Assembly (NCBI RefSeq): GCF_041765605.1
Contig: NZ_CP168900.1
Coordinates: 574,001-638,000, forward strand
Direction: 5' to 3'
DNA from: Listeria monocytogenes
Lineage (GTDB): Bacteria > Bacillota > Bacilli > Lactobacillales > Listeriaceae
DNA: 64,000 bases
The notes under the pieces were generated by a model. That model did not search any database and had not been told where the DNA came from. It saw only the letters and a list, made by a program, of their open reading frames with translations. Shown in pieces: positions 9,172-17,569 of the stretch. The translations under genes and the position numbers were made by a program. Position 1 is the first letter of the stretch. Every line of letters starts with the position of its first letter.

Positions 9172-9235
9172 ATGAGTTGTTTTAGCGAGCATTTTTTTCA
9201 CTTTCCTGTAAAATAGAAAAAAGGAGGTATGCTAA

Positions 9236-10507
9236 ATGCAAACAAATCTTGAGAGAATAAAAAAACACATAGAAAATTTAGATAGATATACAGCAACTCC
9301 GGGTCAGGGGACAACTCGCCTTACATATAGCAAAGAAGACCTCGGAGCGCGCAATTATTTGAAACAAGAAATGGCCAAGGTAGGTCTTACTGTTTCAGAA
9401 GATGCGATTGGGAATATTTACGGAAGATTAGAAGGCGACAATCCAGATTTACCAGCAGTTATCGTGGGTTCTCATTTCGACTCCGTGCCAAATGGTGGTG
9501 CTTTTGATGGACCAGCTGGTGTCATTACTGGTCTTGAAGTAGCGAGCGTTTTCCATGAACAACAAAGGAAACCACATTTTCCGCTTGAAATTATCGCGAT
9601 GGTGGAAGAAGAAGGCTCTCGTTTTGGCGCTGGCCTCCTTGCTTCACGTACAATTACTGGCAAAGTTACCAAAGAAATGCTCCATGAAATGAAAGATATA
9701 GATGGAATTACAGCCGCAGAAGCCATGGCAAAAGTAGGATTTGATGCAAATCAAGTGGTTACAGCTATCCGCACGAAAGAATCCGTTAAAGCATTTATCG
9801 AACTACACATTGAGCAAGGACCAGTCCTAGAAAATGCCAATGAGGATGTGGCGCTAGTAGATACAGTAGTCGGTTTAACAGAAATAAAAGTAACAGTAAA
9901 AGGACAAGCCGGCCATGCAGGCACAACCCCAATGCTTGACCGAAAAGATGCGCTGATCACAGCTGTCGAAATTTTAGGTCAACTACCAGAACTTGCTATC
10001 CAAGAAGGCGGCGGAACCGTATTAACAGTGGGCAAACTCAACGTCTATCCAAATGGCGCAAACGTTATTCCAGATAAAGTCGTTTTTACCGTAGATATCC
10101 GAGCAAAAGACGAAATTCACGTCCAAAATACATTAACAAAAACAAAAGAAATTATCCAATCCGCAGAGAAAAACGGCATCACTTGCGAAATAGAAGATAT
10201 GCTATACGAACCGCCGACCCATTTATCAAAAGAGATTCATCAAGCATTGACCGAAAGTGCCGACCAACTCGGCTTAAAATACCGAACAATGGTTAGCGGG
10301 GCGGGGCACGATGCGATGATTTTTGCAGGTTTAACCGAAGTAGGCTTGATTTTTGTCCCTAGCCACAATGGTATAAGCCATGCGCCCGAAGAATGGACGG
10401 ATTACGACAAACTCCAAAAAGGAATCGAAGTCGTACTGGAAACAGTAAAAAAATGGACGGAGGAAAGCGCGAATGAATCAGAAAATAAAACAAGTAGTTT
10501 TAAATAA
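9236..10507 (+). CDS. N-carbamoyl-L-amino acid amidohydrolase / allantoate amidohydrolase-type M20 enzyme
   Basis: 423 residues of the M20 (HyuC/AllC) family. Metal-site motifs are GSHFDSVPNGGAFDGPAG (His and Asp), VEEEGSRFG (Glu pair), HIEQGP and SGAGHDAM. Such enzymes remove a carbamoyl or ureido group using two divalent metal ions. No hydantoinase or allantoinase gene adjoins, so the substrate is unknown. The SD AAAGGAGGT is strong. The 3' end overlaps the next M20 gene by 35 bp, indicating translational coupling. It corresponds to lmo0537 by memory. Confidence 0.85.
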   Translation: MQTNLERIKKHIENLDRYTATPGQGTTRLTYSKEDLGARNYLKQEMAKVGLTVSEDAIGNIYGRLEGDNPDLPAVIVGSHFDSVPNGGAFDGPAGVITGLEVASVFHEQQRKPHFPLEIIAMVEEEGSRFGAGLLASRTITGKVTKEMLHEMKDIDGITAAEAMAKVGFDANQVVTAIRTKESVKAFIELHIEQGPVLENANEDVALVDTVVGLTEIKVTVKGQAGHAGTTPMLDRKDALITAVEILGQLPELAIQEGGGTVLTVGKLNVYPNGANVIPDKVVFTVDIRAKDEIHVQNTLTKTKEIIQSAEKNGITCEIEDMLYEPPTHLSKEIHQALTESADQLGLKYRTMVSGAGHDAMIFAGLTEVGLIFVPSHNGISHAPEEWTDYDKLQKGIEVVLETVKKWTEESANESENKTSSFK

Positions 10508-11648
10508 TGAAGAAGCAATGATTGCTTTTCGCCGTGATTTGCACATGCATCCAGAACTCCAATGGCAGGAATTTAGAACTACCGACAAAGTTGCCAAAGA
10601 ATTAGATACATTAGGCATCCCATATCGTCGAACGGAACCGACTGGATTAATCGCTGACCTAAAAGGTGGGAAGCCTGGGAAAACAGTTGCCTTGCGAGCA
10701 GATATGGACGCACTCCCAGTTCAAGAACTAAACCAAGATCTTCCATATAAATCTACAGAAGATGGAAAAATGCACGCCTGCGGTCACGATGCGCACACAT
10801 CGATGTTATTAACCGCCGCGAAAGCACTTGTTCTAGTAAAAGATGAACTACAAGGGACAGTGCGCTTCATTTTTCAACCGTCAGAAGAAATTGCAGAGGG
10901 TGCGAAAGCTATGATAGCCCAAGGAGCGATGGAAGGCGTGGACCACGTGTTTGGAATTCATATCTGGTCCCAAACTCCAAGTGGAAAGATATCTTGTGTA
11001 GTCGGCTCTACATTCGCCTCCGCAGATATTATCCAAATCGACTTCAAAGGACAAGGAGGTCACGGAGCAATGCCACATGACACAATCGATGCTGCTGTAA
11101 TTGCTTCCTCGTTCGTTATGAACCTCCAATCCATCGTATCACGCGAAACAGATCCACTTGATCCAGTCGTAGTAACTATCGGTAAAATGGAAGTCGGTAC
11201 ACGCTACAATGTCATCGCAGAAAATGCTCGTTTGGAAGGAACGCTTCGTTGCTTCAATAACACTACACGCGCCAAAGTCGCAAAATCAATTGAACACTAC
11301 GCCCAACAAACCGCCGCTATTTACGGTGGTACGGCAGAAATGATATATAAACAAGGCACACAACCAGTAATCAACGACGAAAAAAGCGCTCTACTCGTCC
11401 AAGAAACAATCACGGAATCATTCGGCGAAGAGATGCTTTACTTTGAACGTCCAACCACGGGCGGCGAAGACTTCAGCTATTTTCAAGATGAAGCTCCCGG
11501 AAGTTTTGCACTCGTTGGCTGCGGCAATCCAGAAAAAGACACCGAATGGGCGCATCACCATGGCCGCTTTAATATTGACGAAAGTGTCATGAAAAATGGC
11601 GCCGAGCTATATGCCCAGTTTGCGTATAATTATTTAAATCAAAATTAA
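10473..11648 (+). CDS. M20D amidohydrolase (N-acyl-L-amino acid / hippurate hydrolase type)
   Basis: 391 residues with the M20D motifs HMHPELQWQEFRT, ADMDALPVQE, MHACGHDAHTSML (metal Cys/His), QPSEE and GGEDFSYF. Enzymes of this group deacylate N-acyl amino acids, hippurate or IAA conjugates; the substrate cannot be told from sequence. The ATG at 10473 lies inside the end of the preceding gene, with GGAGGAAAG as SD. The two hydrolases probably act on successive or related N-blocked amino acids (inference). Confidence 0.85.
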   Translation: MNQKIKQVVLNNEEAMIAFRRDLHMHPELQWQEFRTTDKVAKELDTLGIPYRRTEPTGLIADLKGGKPGKTVALRADMDALPVQELNQDLPYKSTEDGKMHACGHDAHTSMLLTAAKALVLVKDELQGTVRFIFQPSEEIAEGAKAMIAQGAMEGVDHVFGIHIWSQTPSGKISCVVGSTFASADIIQIDFKGQGGHGAMPHDTIDAAVIASSFVMNLQSIVSRETDPLDPVVVTIGKMEVGTRYNVIAENARLEGTLRCFNNTTRAKVAKSIEHYAQQTAAIYGGTAEMIYKQGTQPVINDEKSALLVQETITESFGEEMLYFERPTTGGEDFSYFQDEAPGSFALVGCGNPEKDTEWAHHHGRFNIDESVMKNGAELYAQFAYNYLNQN

Positions 11649-11650
11649 TA

Positions 11651-11690
11651 AAAAAAGCCCCCAGCTAATTCAATTAGCTGGAGGCTTTTT
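11651..11690. terminator. Bidirectional terminator
   Basis: AAAAAGCCCCCAGCTAATT and AATTAGCTGGAGGCTTTTT pair almost perfectly between the convergent M20D and lacD genes. Confidence 0.85.
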
Positions 11691-11695
11691 GTATG

Positions 11696-12712
11696 CTATT
11701 GTTTTTCTACTACATGTACATCTTCGAAAGAACCATATTTTGTCCACCAAGGAACGGCACCTTCATCAAGCAATTTATCAAGAGAAGTAATATTTTCTTT
11801 CCCTTGCGTACGAAGCCATTCGCGTAAAGCGTCATCGCCTTGTTTACCATAAACTTCGATACCATCAGCCCAAGTTGCACGACCGCAAAGTACACCACTA
11901 TATTGCACGTTATGTTGGTTCGCAAATTGGATTGTTTTATGGAACATTTCAGAAGTTACGCCAGCACTTAGATAAATAAATGGAAGTGGGCTTAAGTCAG
12001 AGCACTCTTCAAAATGACGAGCTGCTTCGTCTTGCGTATAAGCGACTTCACCTTCCGCAAAACCTTCCACATATTTAAAGTTAACTGGAACTTCAAGTTT
12101 AAGTACATCTACACCATAACGAGGTTTAGAGAATTCTTTAATGGAAGCTTTTACTTTTGCTGGTTTTAATTTCGCATACTCTAAAGAACCAGAATCAGTA
12201 ACTTTTGCATCATAAGTAATAGGTTCTAAGAAAAATGGAATATCAACTGCACGACATTCAGCCCCGATTCTTTCTAAAAACGCATATTTGATTTCATTAA
12301 TTTCAGCTGGCTCATCTGGATCATAATAAACGAGAATTTTAACAGCATCTCCGCCATTTTCTTTAATACGAAGTGCCGATAAATCTTCAATTAAATCAGG
12401 AAGTTTACCAGGAGTTGTTGCGTCATATCCTGTTTTTTCATAAGAAGTTAAAAGTCCGCTACCTTCGTGGCGAGCTTTGATTGCTGGAGTACCATATTCT
12501 AAATCAAGCAAAATCGCAGAAGCATAAGGAGTTAATTCTTCAGAAACAAGTTGTTTGAAGTCTTCTACATCCTTTTTATTTTCTGTTCCTTTTGCTTGTT
12601 GGATCATTTTTTTGAGTGAGCCACGTTGGTCAATGGCAAGCGCTGCAATGACACCTTTTTCGTTGGAGAGTCTTTGTAAACCATCAAATTTACCTTTTGT
12701 TATTTGTACCAT
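11696..12712 (-). CDS. lacD: Tagatose 1,6-bisphosphate aldolase
   Basis: 338 residues of the LacD class I aldolase family, which split tagatose 1,6-bisphosphate to dihydroxyacetone phosphate and glyceraldehyde 3-phosphate via a Schiff-base lysine. Family stretches seen: IAALAIDQRGSLKKM, LLDLEYGTPAI, VKILVYYDPDEPAEINE, PFIYLSAGV. It is alone, without tagatose-6-phosphate kinase or lac genes, so a role in general sugar-phosphate or stress metabolism is possible. A sigma-B-like promoter lies upstream. It corresponds to lmo0539 by memory. Confidence 0.88.
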   Translation of the reverse strand: MVQITKGKFDGLQRLSNEKGVIAALAIDQRGSLKKMIQQAKGTENKKDVEDFKQLVSEELTPYASAILLDLEYGTPAIKARHEGSGLLTSYEKTGYDATTPGKLPDLIEDLSALRIKENGGDAVKILVYYDPDEPAEINEIKYAFLERIGAECRAVDIPFFLEPITYDAKVTDSGSLEYAKLKPAKVKASIKEFSKPRYGVDVLKLEVPVNFKYVEGFAEGEVAYTQDEAARHFEECSDLSPLPFIYLSAGVTSEMFHKTIQFANQHNVQYSGVLCGRATWADGIEVYGKQGDDALREWLRTQGKENITSLDKLLDEGAVPWWTKYGSFEDVHVVEKQ

Positions 12713-12773
12713 TTTTATCTAGTCTCCTTTATAGCAATTTGTCGTTGCTTTAATCAATTTATCCTTCCTTATT

Positions 12774-12799
12774 ATACCACTGAAAAGTTTTTTTAAAAC
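12774..12799 (-). promoter_or_regulatory. Possible sigma-B promoter of lacD (overlapping a TATAAT)
   Basis: On the minus strand GTTT (12799-12796), 16 bp, then TGGTAT (12779-12774), close to the sigma-B consensus GTTT-N13-15-GGGTAT. A sigma-A-like TATAAT (12776-12771) overlaps it. I recall lmo0539 being listed as sigma-B dependent; this is unchecked. Confidence 0.4.
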
Positions 12800-12949
12800 A
12801 TAGGTATATTTCCGTATTGATTTATCTGAAATAATAAATTACGATATATGTGGAGTGTTAGGTATTATTAGGAATTCGGGATAATTTCTACTAATACATT
12901 CTCTTTTGGGAAAGTCATTTAGCGATTAGACTAGACCAGGAGTGATGAA

Positions 12950-14143
12950 ATGAATCGACGCGAAAGACGTAAACACAGAAGACGCAAGAACATGATTATC
13001 GTGTTGAGTACTGTATTTCTACTGTTTATTGCCACTAGTTGGATGATTTTTGAATTTAAAAGTAAACAAGAGCAAACAGTATCCGCACCAACTAAGAAGA
13101 AAGCAGCAACTGCCACAAAGCCATCGGAAAATTCAGCAGCTAATGAGCCAGAAGAAACGAAAGAGCCAGAGCCAGTAGAAGAAAAGCCAAAAGAAACTAT
13201 TGTAAAAAATCAAGAAATTGATAATTATTTACAAAAAATTGGTTTTAGTGGTTCGGCACTTGTAGTTCGCGATGGAGAGACTATCATACAAAAAGGGTAC
13301 ATGTATGCCAATCGTGATGAAAAAGTTTTGAATACGCCAGATACTTTGTTTTATATTGGATCTTCTCAAAAAGCAATTGTAGCAACGGCACTTTTACAAT
13401 TAGAAGAAAAAGGTAAAATAAACACGAATGATCCAGTTTCGAAATATATACCGGATTTTCCTAATGGTAATAAGATTTTAGTGAAGAACTTTTTGAATCA
13501 TACATCTGGTATTGTTGGCCGACCAAAACTAACGAGTAATATGACACCAGATCAACTTATTCAAGCTATTGAGAAGCGGGGAATTAAATCACAACCTGGG
13601 AAATGGGATTATATGGATGCTAATTATACTGTAGTGGGTTATCTTGTAGAAAAAGTTAGTGGGCAACCATTAGCGACGTATCTTCAAGAAAACATTTTCG
13701 AACCTGCAGGAATGAAGCATACAGGATACAATCAAAAAGATGTTGATGGGGGCAAAAACATATCAATTGGATATAAGATTGATGACAATGGAATCTTCCA
13801 AAGTCCGAAACTTGTAGACTTATCACAATTGTATGGCGCAGGGGATATTAGTATGCCTACAACGGATATGTATTTGTTTGACAAAGCATTAATGGATAAA
13901 AAATTGATTTCTGAAGCAAGTTTGAAGAAAATGTTCACAAAAGGAAGCAAATCAACTTATGGAATGGGATTCTATGTGGATCCAGGGAGTTATAATAGTC
14001 ACGGAGTTGTGACCGGATGGGACGTATCCAATAGCGTCAGCCATACTGGAAGAACGTACGTTATATTATTCTCCAACGTCCAGAACCACATTGCTTCATT
14101 CGGCAAAGTGAATAATGATATCTATGGTTTCTTAAATAAATAA
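12950..14143 (+). CDS. Class C beta-lactamase-like penicillin-binding protein (PBPC1-like)
   Basis: 397 residues: a very basic N-terminus (MNRRERRKHRRRKN), one membrane helix at about 16-33, a low-complexity Lys/Pro/Glu linker to about 85, then a serine beta-lactamase-related domain. Active-site motifs are S-S-Q-K (SxxK, in YIGSSQKAIVA), Y-M-D-A-N-Y as the YxN equivalent, and H-T-G in place of KTG. It is membrane-anchored with the domain outside. The family includes low-molecular-weight PBPs and esterases; the Listeria homologue (lmo0540 by memory) has been described as a penicillin-binding class C-like protein. Confidence 0.82.
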   Translation: MNRRERRKHRRRKNMIIVLSTVFLLFIATSWMIFEFKSKQEQTVSAPTKKKAATATKPSENSAANEPEETKEPEPVEEKPKETIVKNQEIDNYLQKIGFSGSALVVRDGETIIQKGYMYANRDEKVLNTPDTLFYIGSSQKAIVATALLQLEEKGKINTNDPVSKYIPDFPNGNKILVKNFLNHTSGIVGRPKLTSNMTPDQLIQAIEKRGIKSQPGKWDYMDANYTVVGYLVEKVSGQPLATYLQENIFEPAGMKHTGYNQKDVDGGKNISIGYKIDDNGIFQSPKLVDLSQLYGAGDISMPTTDMYLFDKALMDKKLISEASLKKMFTKGSKSTYGMGFYVDPGSYNSHGVVTGWDVSNSVSHTGRTYVILFSNVQNHIASFGKVNNDIYGFLNK

Positions 14144-14180
14144 AAAAACTCGATTCTGTTTATAGAATCGAGCTTTTTTA
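14142..14180. terminator. Bidirectional terminator
   Basis: CTCGATTCT and AGAATCGAG flanked by A6 and T6 runs, between the convergent PBP and lipoprotein genes. Confidence 0.85.
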
Positions 14181-15101
14181 TTATTTACCTGTAATTTGTT
14201 TTACAGCATCTTCCATTTGATAAAGTTGAGCAGCAGCACTGTAATCGCTCCACTTCGTATTATCTACTTTATACACTTGGTTTTTCTTCACGGCTGGAAT
14301 ATCTTTCCAAACGCCTTTTAGCATTTCATCCACAGAATCCGTGTTGCCATCAGCAGGCATTAAGATAAAGAGACGATCTGCTCCTGCTGCATATTCAGGA
14401 ATTGCTTCACTGGAAATCGCTTTTGTTTCTTTGTTTGCTTTAGCAGCATCTGTCGGTGTGAAACCTGCGCCGGAGTATAAGCCGTCAAAGACTTTTGCAT
14501 CGTGCACATAAATTTCTTTACCATAAAATTGAATTACTGCAGCTTTTTCGTTCGCAACACCAGCATCTTTCAGTGTTGCTTTTGCTTCTTTGGAGCTTGC
14601 CGCATAATCTTTGTCCCATTTTTCTTTTTCTGCTTTTTTATTTAAGAGATTGGCAATGTTAGAAAGTTGTTTGTCCGGTGTATCACCGAAATGCGTGATA
14701 TAAACAGGAGCTACTTTTTCTAAATTCTCTAAAAGGTCTTTTTGGTAATCACTAATAATAATTAAATCTGGTTTTAAATTAGCGATTTTTTCAATACTAG
14801 GTTTGTCATTACCAACACTTTCTGTCCCCTTTGTTGCCTCAGGGTATGTAGTGATGTAATAATCAGTTGTACCAACAGGTTTAACGCCAAGAATTTCCAT
14901 TTCGCTTACGTTTTGAAGAGCGACAATTCTTTTCGGTGTTGTTGGAACTTCTACTTTACGGTCCATTGTATCAGTAACCGTTTTTGTTGCGGATTCCTTT
15001 TCTTTGCTTGAGTCCTTATCTGAAGAACTGCCACAAGCGGTTAATACTACTGCTAAAAGAACAGTCATCAAAATAGCAGCCCATTTATGCTTTTGGTACA
15101 T
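14181..15101 (-). CDS. Iron-siderophore ABC transporter substrate-binding lipoprotein
   Basis: 306 residues with a lipobox LTAC|G at about residues 20-24 and a FecB/FhuD-type binding domain (MDRKVEVPTTPKRIVALQ, then NLKPDLIIISD). It captures ferric siderophore or a related iron complex outside the membrane for an ABC importer. No permease or ATPase gene adjoins, so it must use a transporter coded elsewhere. A Fur box sits just upstream, supporting an iron role. It corresponds to lmo0541 by memory. Confidence 0.88.
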   Translation of the reverse strand: MYQKHKWAAILMTVLLAVVLTACGSSSDKDSSKEKESATKTVTDTMDRKVEVPTTPKRIVALQNVSEMEILGVKPVGTTDYYITTYPEATKGTESVGNDKPSIEKIANLKPDLIIISDYQKDLLENLEKVAPVYITHFGDTPDKQLSNIANLLNKKAEKEKWDKDYAASSKEAKATLKDAGVANEKAAVIQFYGKEIYVHDAKVFDGLYSGAGFTPTDAAKANKETKAISSEAIPEYAAGADRLFILMPADGNTDSVDEMLKGVWKDIPAVKKNQVYKVDNTKWSDYSAAAQLYQMEDAVKQITGK

Positions 15102-15121
15102 TGTGTATTTCCTCCCTAATT

Positions 15122-15140
15122 GAAAATGATTTTCATTATC
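15122..15140. promoter_or_regulatory. Fur box
   Basis: GAAAATGATTTTCATTATC matches the 19-bp Fur consensus GATAATGATAATCATTATC at 16 of 19 positions and is centred about 30 bp upstream of the lipoprotein start codon. Confidence 0.85.
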
Positions 15141-15211
15141 GTTATAAAAGTAATTATATCGAAAACAGGGAGGATTGACAAGGTGAAATGTAGCACAAAA
15201 AATTTTTATAC

Positions 15212-15562
15212 TTAAAATTGAATGCTGTCACCAATCGTCATCGTTGGAAAAACTTCTGGGGAAACAACGACAGCTCCTGGTAAAACTTCATTTTGTCCTG
15301 AGCGGAAATAAACAGAAATATGGCCAAGTTCTTCGAGATTTTTGTTTGCATCTGAGCCGACTTCTTCTATTGTATATTCTTGTTCGCCGATTAGTAAGGT
15401 ATTTCCTTTGGTTAAGGCATTGTTTGGTACATCTTCGAATTCGTGAATAACAGATATTTCGCGTAATTCATTGGTAGCAGTTGGTCCAAATAAGATAACG
15501 ATTTTTTCTTCTTCAAAAGCGGGGACAAGTGGTCCGATTTCCATAATTTTACTTATAGTCAT
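15212..15562 (-). CDS. srlB: Glucitol/sorbitol-type PTS EIIA
   Basis: 116 residues of the PTSIIA glucitol family (IVILFGPTATNELREISVIH), with the presumed phosphorylated histidine at residue 40. It accepts phosphate from HPr and passes it to the IIB domain of the next subunit. It is the last gene of the operon that reads 18820 to 15212. The SD TAGGAGGAATT lies before the ATG. No terminator is evident before the lipoprotein gene downstream. Confidence 0.85.
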   Translation of the reverse strand: MTISKIMEIGPLVPAFEEEKIVILFGPTATNELREISVIHEFEDVPNNALTKGNTLLIGEQEYTIEEVGSDANKNLEELGHISVYFRSGQNEVLPGAVVVSPEVFPTMTIGDSIQF

Positions 15563-15581
15563 AACAAATTCCTCCTAAAAA

Positions 15582-16568
15582 TTAATACATACCAATACTG
15601 AATACCCAGGCGATAACAACGGCAAGGACACCAGTAATCATCCGGCTATAAAGAATAGCTGGAACACCGAACTGAACCGTTTTTGGCTTAGCTTCTGCAA
15701 GAGAAAGCCCTACTGGAATAAAGTCGCAACCAGCTTGAGCATTAATCGCAAATAACGCTGGTAGGGCGTAAGTAACTGGAATCGCACCAATCGCAATTTG
15801 GGATCCGATTAAAACACCAATTACTTGAGCGATAACCGCACCAGGTCCAAGAATCGGTGAAAGAAAAGGCAAACTACAAATAAACGCAATTAGTAACATC
15901 CCCCAAAGTGACCCAGCAAGTGGAGAGAGTGTATTCGCAATTAATTTCCCAATCCCAGTGTAATTAATAATACCGATAATCATACTAATAAAAGCCATAA
16001 AAGGAATAATGTTTTTAATGAGCATATCCACAGAATCACGCCCTGCTTGATAGAAAACGCCCATTGCCTTCCCGATACCGCGTGAAAATTTTACGAGAAA
16101 GCCTTCTTTTAATTCGCTTGCTTCTTTTTGGTCTTCTTTAATTTTGGCATAGTCTTCTTTGAATTTCTCTCTGTCAAATGGTCTACCAGAGTCAGCACTT
16201 TGATCTCGAACTTCAATATCTTCAGGTTTGACCCCAGAAACAAAAATATCTTCTGTAATATGTTTTGCGAGTGGCCCTGATGGAGACGAAGGGAGAACAT
16301 CAACTGTTGGAATACGTTTCATCGGATAAACCCCAATTCGAGCAGTTCCGCCGCAATCTATAACAACACACATCATTTCTTCTTCAGGAATGGAATTTTT
16401 GAAACCATCAACGGCTTCGGCGCCGGATAATTCAGCAATTTTTAGTGCTACGGGATGGATACCGCCACCAGTAATAGAAACAACTTTAGTTCTCGGTTCG
16501 CTCGGAGTAATATCGAGTCCAACTCCCCAACCACCTTGACCTTTATTCACATGAATTGATTGATACAT
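15582..16568 (-). CDS. srlE: Glucitol/sorbitol-type PTS EIIBC
   Basis: 328 residues: a cytoplasmic IIB domain with the phosphocysteine region [19 protein letters not shown] (about residues 70-88), a linker rich in Lys/Glu at about 130-160, then several membrane helices of the IIC1 part. The subunit phosphorylates the incoming polyol. It sits between IIA and IIC2 with 18-20 bp gaps, the standard srl/gut layout. Confidence 0.87.
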   Translation of the reverse strand: MYQSIHVNKGQGGWGVGLDITPSEPRTKVVSITGGGIHPVALKIAELSGAEAVDGFKNSIPEEEMMCVVIDCGGTARIGVYPMKRIPTVDVLPSSPSGPLAKHITEDIFVSGVKPEDIEVRDQSADSGRPFDREKFKEDYAKIKEDQKEASELKEGFLVKFSRGIGKAMGVFYQAGRDSVDMLIKNIIPFMAFISMIIGIINYTGIGKLIANTLSPLAGSLWGMLLIAFICSLPFLSPILGPGAVIAQVIGVLIGSQIAIGAIPVTYALPALFAINAQAGCDFIPVGLSLAEAKPKTVQFGVPAILYSRMITGVLAVVIAWVFSIGMY

Positions 16569-16588
16569 TTTATTTGCCTCCTTCTATT

Positions 16589-17110
16589 TCAGACTTTTTC
16601 TTTTCGCATTAAGAATTTCGTAATTGTTTCTGTAATAACACCACGCATTAAAATAACCACGAGACCTGCCAGGAAGTAGCGAACAGCAAGGCTAGACATG
16701 CTATACCCAGCTTCGACCACACCATTAGCAATCCCTAAATAAACAAATAGTTCACCAGCATTTGCATACGGAAATAGTCCGGTAACAGGGTGCAAAAACG
16801 ATACGACAGAGTCATAAAAAGCTGGTTTCTGATGTTCTTTAACAAATCGACCGAATGTGTAAGCCATAGGATTCGTTAACATCAGGACGGATAAAACGGG
16901 CATTAATGTATAACGCAAAATCATGTTTTTTGCAGAAAATTGGATTGCTCTGTTGACACGTTCTTCCCCGATAAAAGCAATAATCGAGTAAGTAAAAGTT
17001 AAAAGGACAATTAAAAGAGGGACAATTCCCGTCATAAAACTTACAAACTGTTTTCCACCAGCCTCAAATAAGCCGATAAAGTTTGTTCCAAACCATTCAA
17101 TATAATTCAC
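16589..17110 (-). CDS. srlA: Glucitol/sorbitol-type PTS EIIC2
   Basis: 173 residues, almost entirely hydrophobic, of the EII-GUT family (start MNYIEWFGTNFIGLFEAGG). It forms the translocation channel together with the IIBC subunit. The SD AAAGGAGTG is strong. Its substrate need not be sorbitol itself, because the operon lacks a recognisable sorbitol-6-phosphate dehydrogenase. Confidence 0.87.
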   Translation of the reverse strand: MNYIEWFGTNFIGLFEAGGKQFVSFMTGIVPLLIVLLTFTYSIIAFIGEERVNRAIQFSAKNMILRYTLMPVLSVLMLTNPMAYTFGRFVKEHQKPAFYDSVVSFLHPVTGLFPYANAGELFVYLGIANGVVEAGYSMSSLAVRYFLAGLVVILMRGVITETITKFLMRKEKV

Positions 17111-17134
17111 TAGGAAACACTCCTTTTTAATTAT

Positions 17135-17515
17135 TTAAAGCGCTTTCATACAACTGTTAACTGTTTTAATAATTGCTTTTTCTTGGATTGTATTCTTATT
17201 TTTACTACGAAGTTCCGTCAATATTTCGGATAAATCTTTATGATGATAGTTGGTGAAAGTCTTGAACTTTGCAAAAACAGTCTTTCCGGTTAAAATTTGG
17301 CATTCATGTACAATCTGGTTTTCATTCACTATCAGAATGGCTACAGCACTTGTGCGAAATTTGAGTCGTTCCATTTCGGAATAAAGATAATAACCAGTTT
17401 TCCCAGCATATTTATCCGCAACTTTGTTCATATGATGCTGATAATACCTAACTTGGAAAAACGCAAGACCTGTCTGAGCGATGAAAATGAGGGAAGCAAT
17501 AAGGACAATATTCAT
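17135..17515 (-). CDS. gutM: Glucitol operon activator GutM-like protein
   Basis: 126 residues with one N-terminal membrane helix (MNIVLIASLIFIAQTGLAFF) and a soluble remainder, matching the GutM/SrlM family found with glucitol PTS genes. In enterics GutM is called an activator of the glucitol operon; the membrane helix suggests it senses or links to the transporter instead (inference). It lies second in the operon. Confidence 0.8.
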   Translation of the reverse strand: MNIVLIASLIFIAQTGLAFFQVRYYQHHMNKVADKYAGKTGYYLYSEMERLKFRTSAVAILIVNENQIVHECQILTGKTVFAKFKTFTNYHHKDLSEILTELRSKNKNTIQEKAIIKTVNSCMKAL

Positions 17516-17569
17516 TTACTTTTCCTCCTTAGAGGGTGGGAAGAGGCTTGTCTTCCCACCAAGTTGAAA

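Noticed and set aside
13932..13955. A TGTTCACAAAA stretch resembling the 19-bp surface-gene element.
   Set aside because: It lies inside the PBP coding region and the right half (GGAAGCAA) does not match AGACATA; chance similarity.
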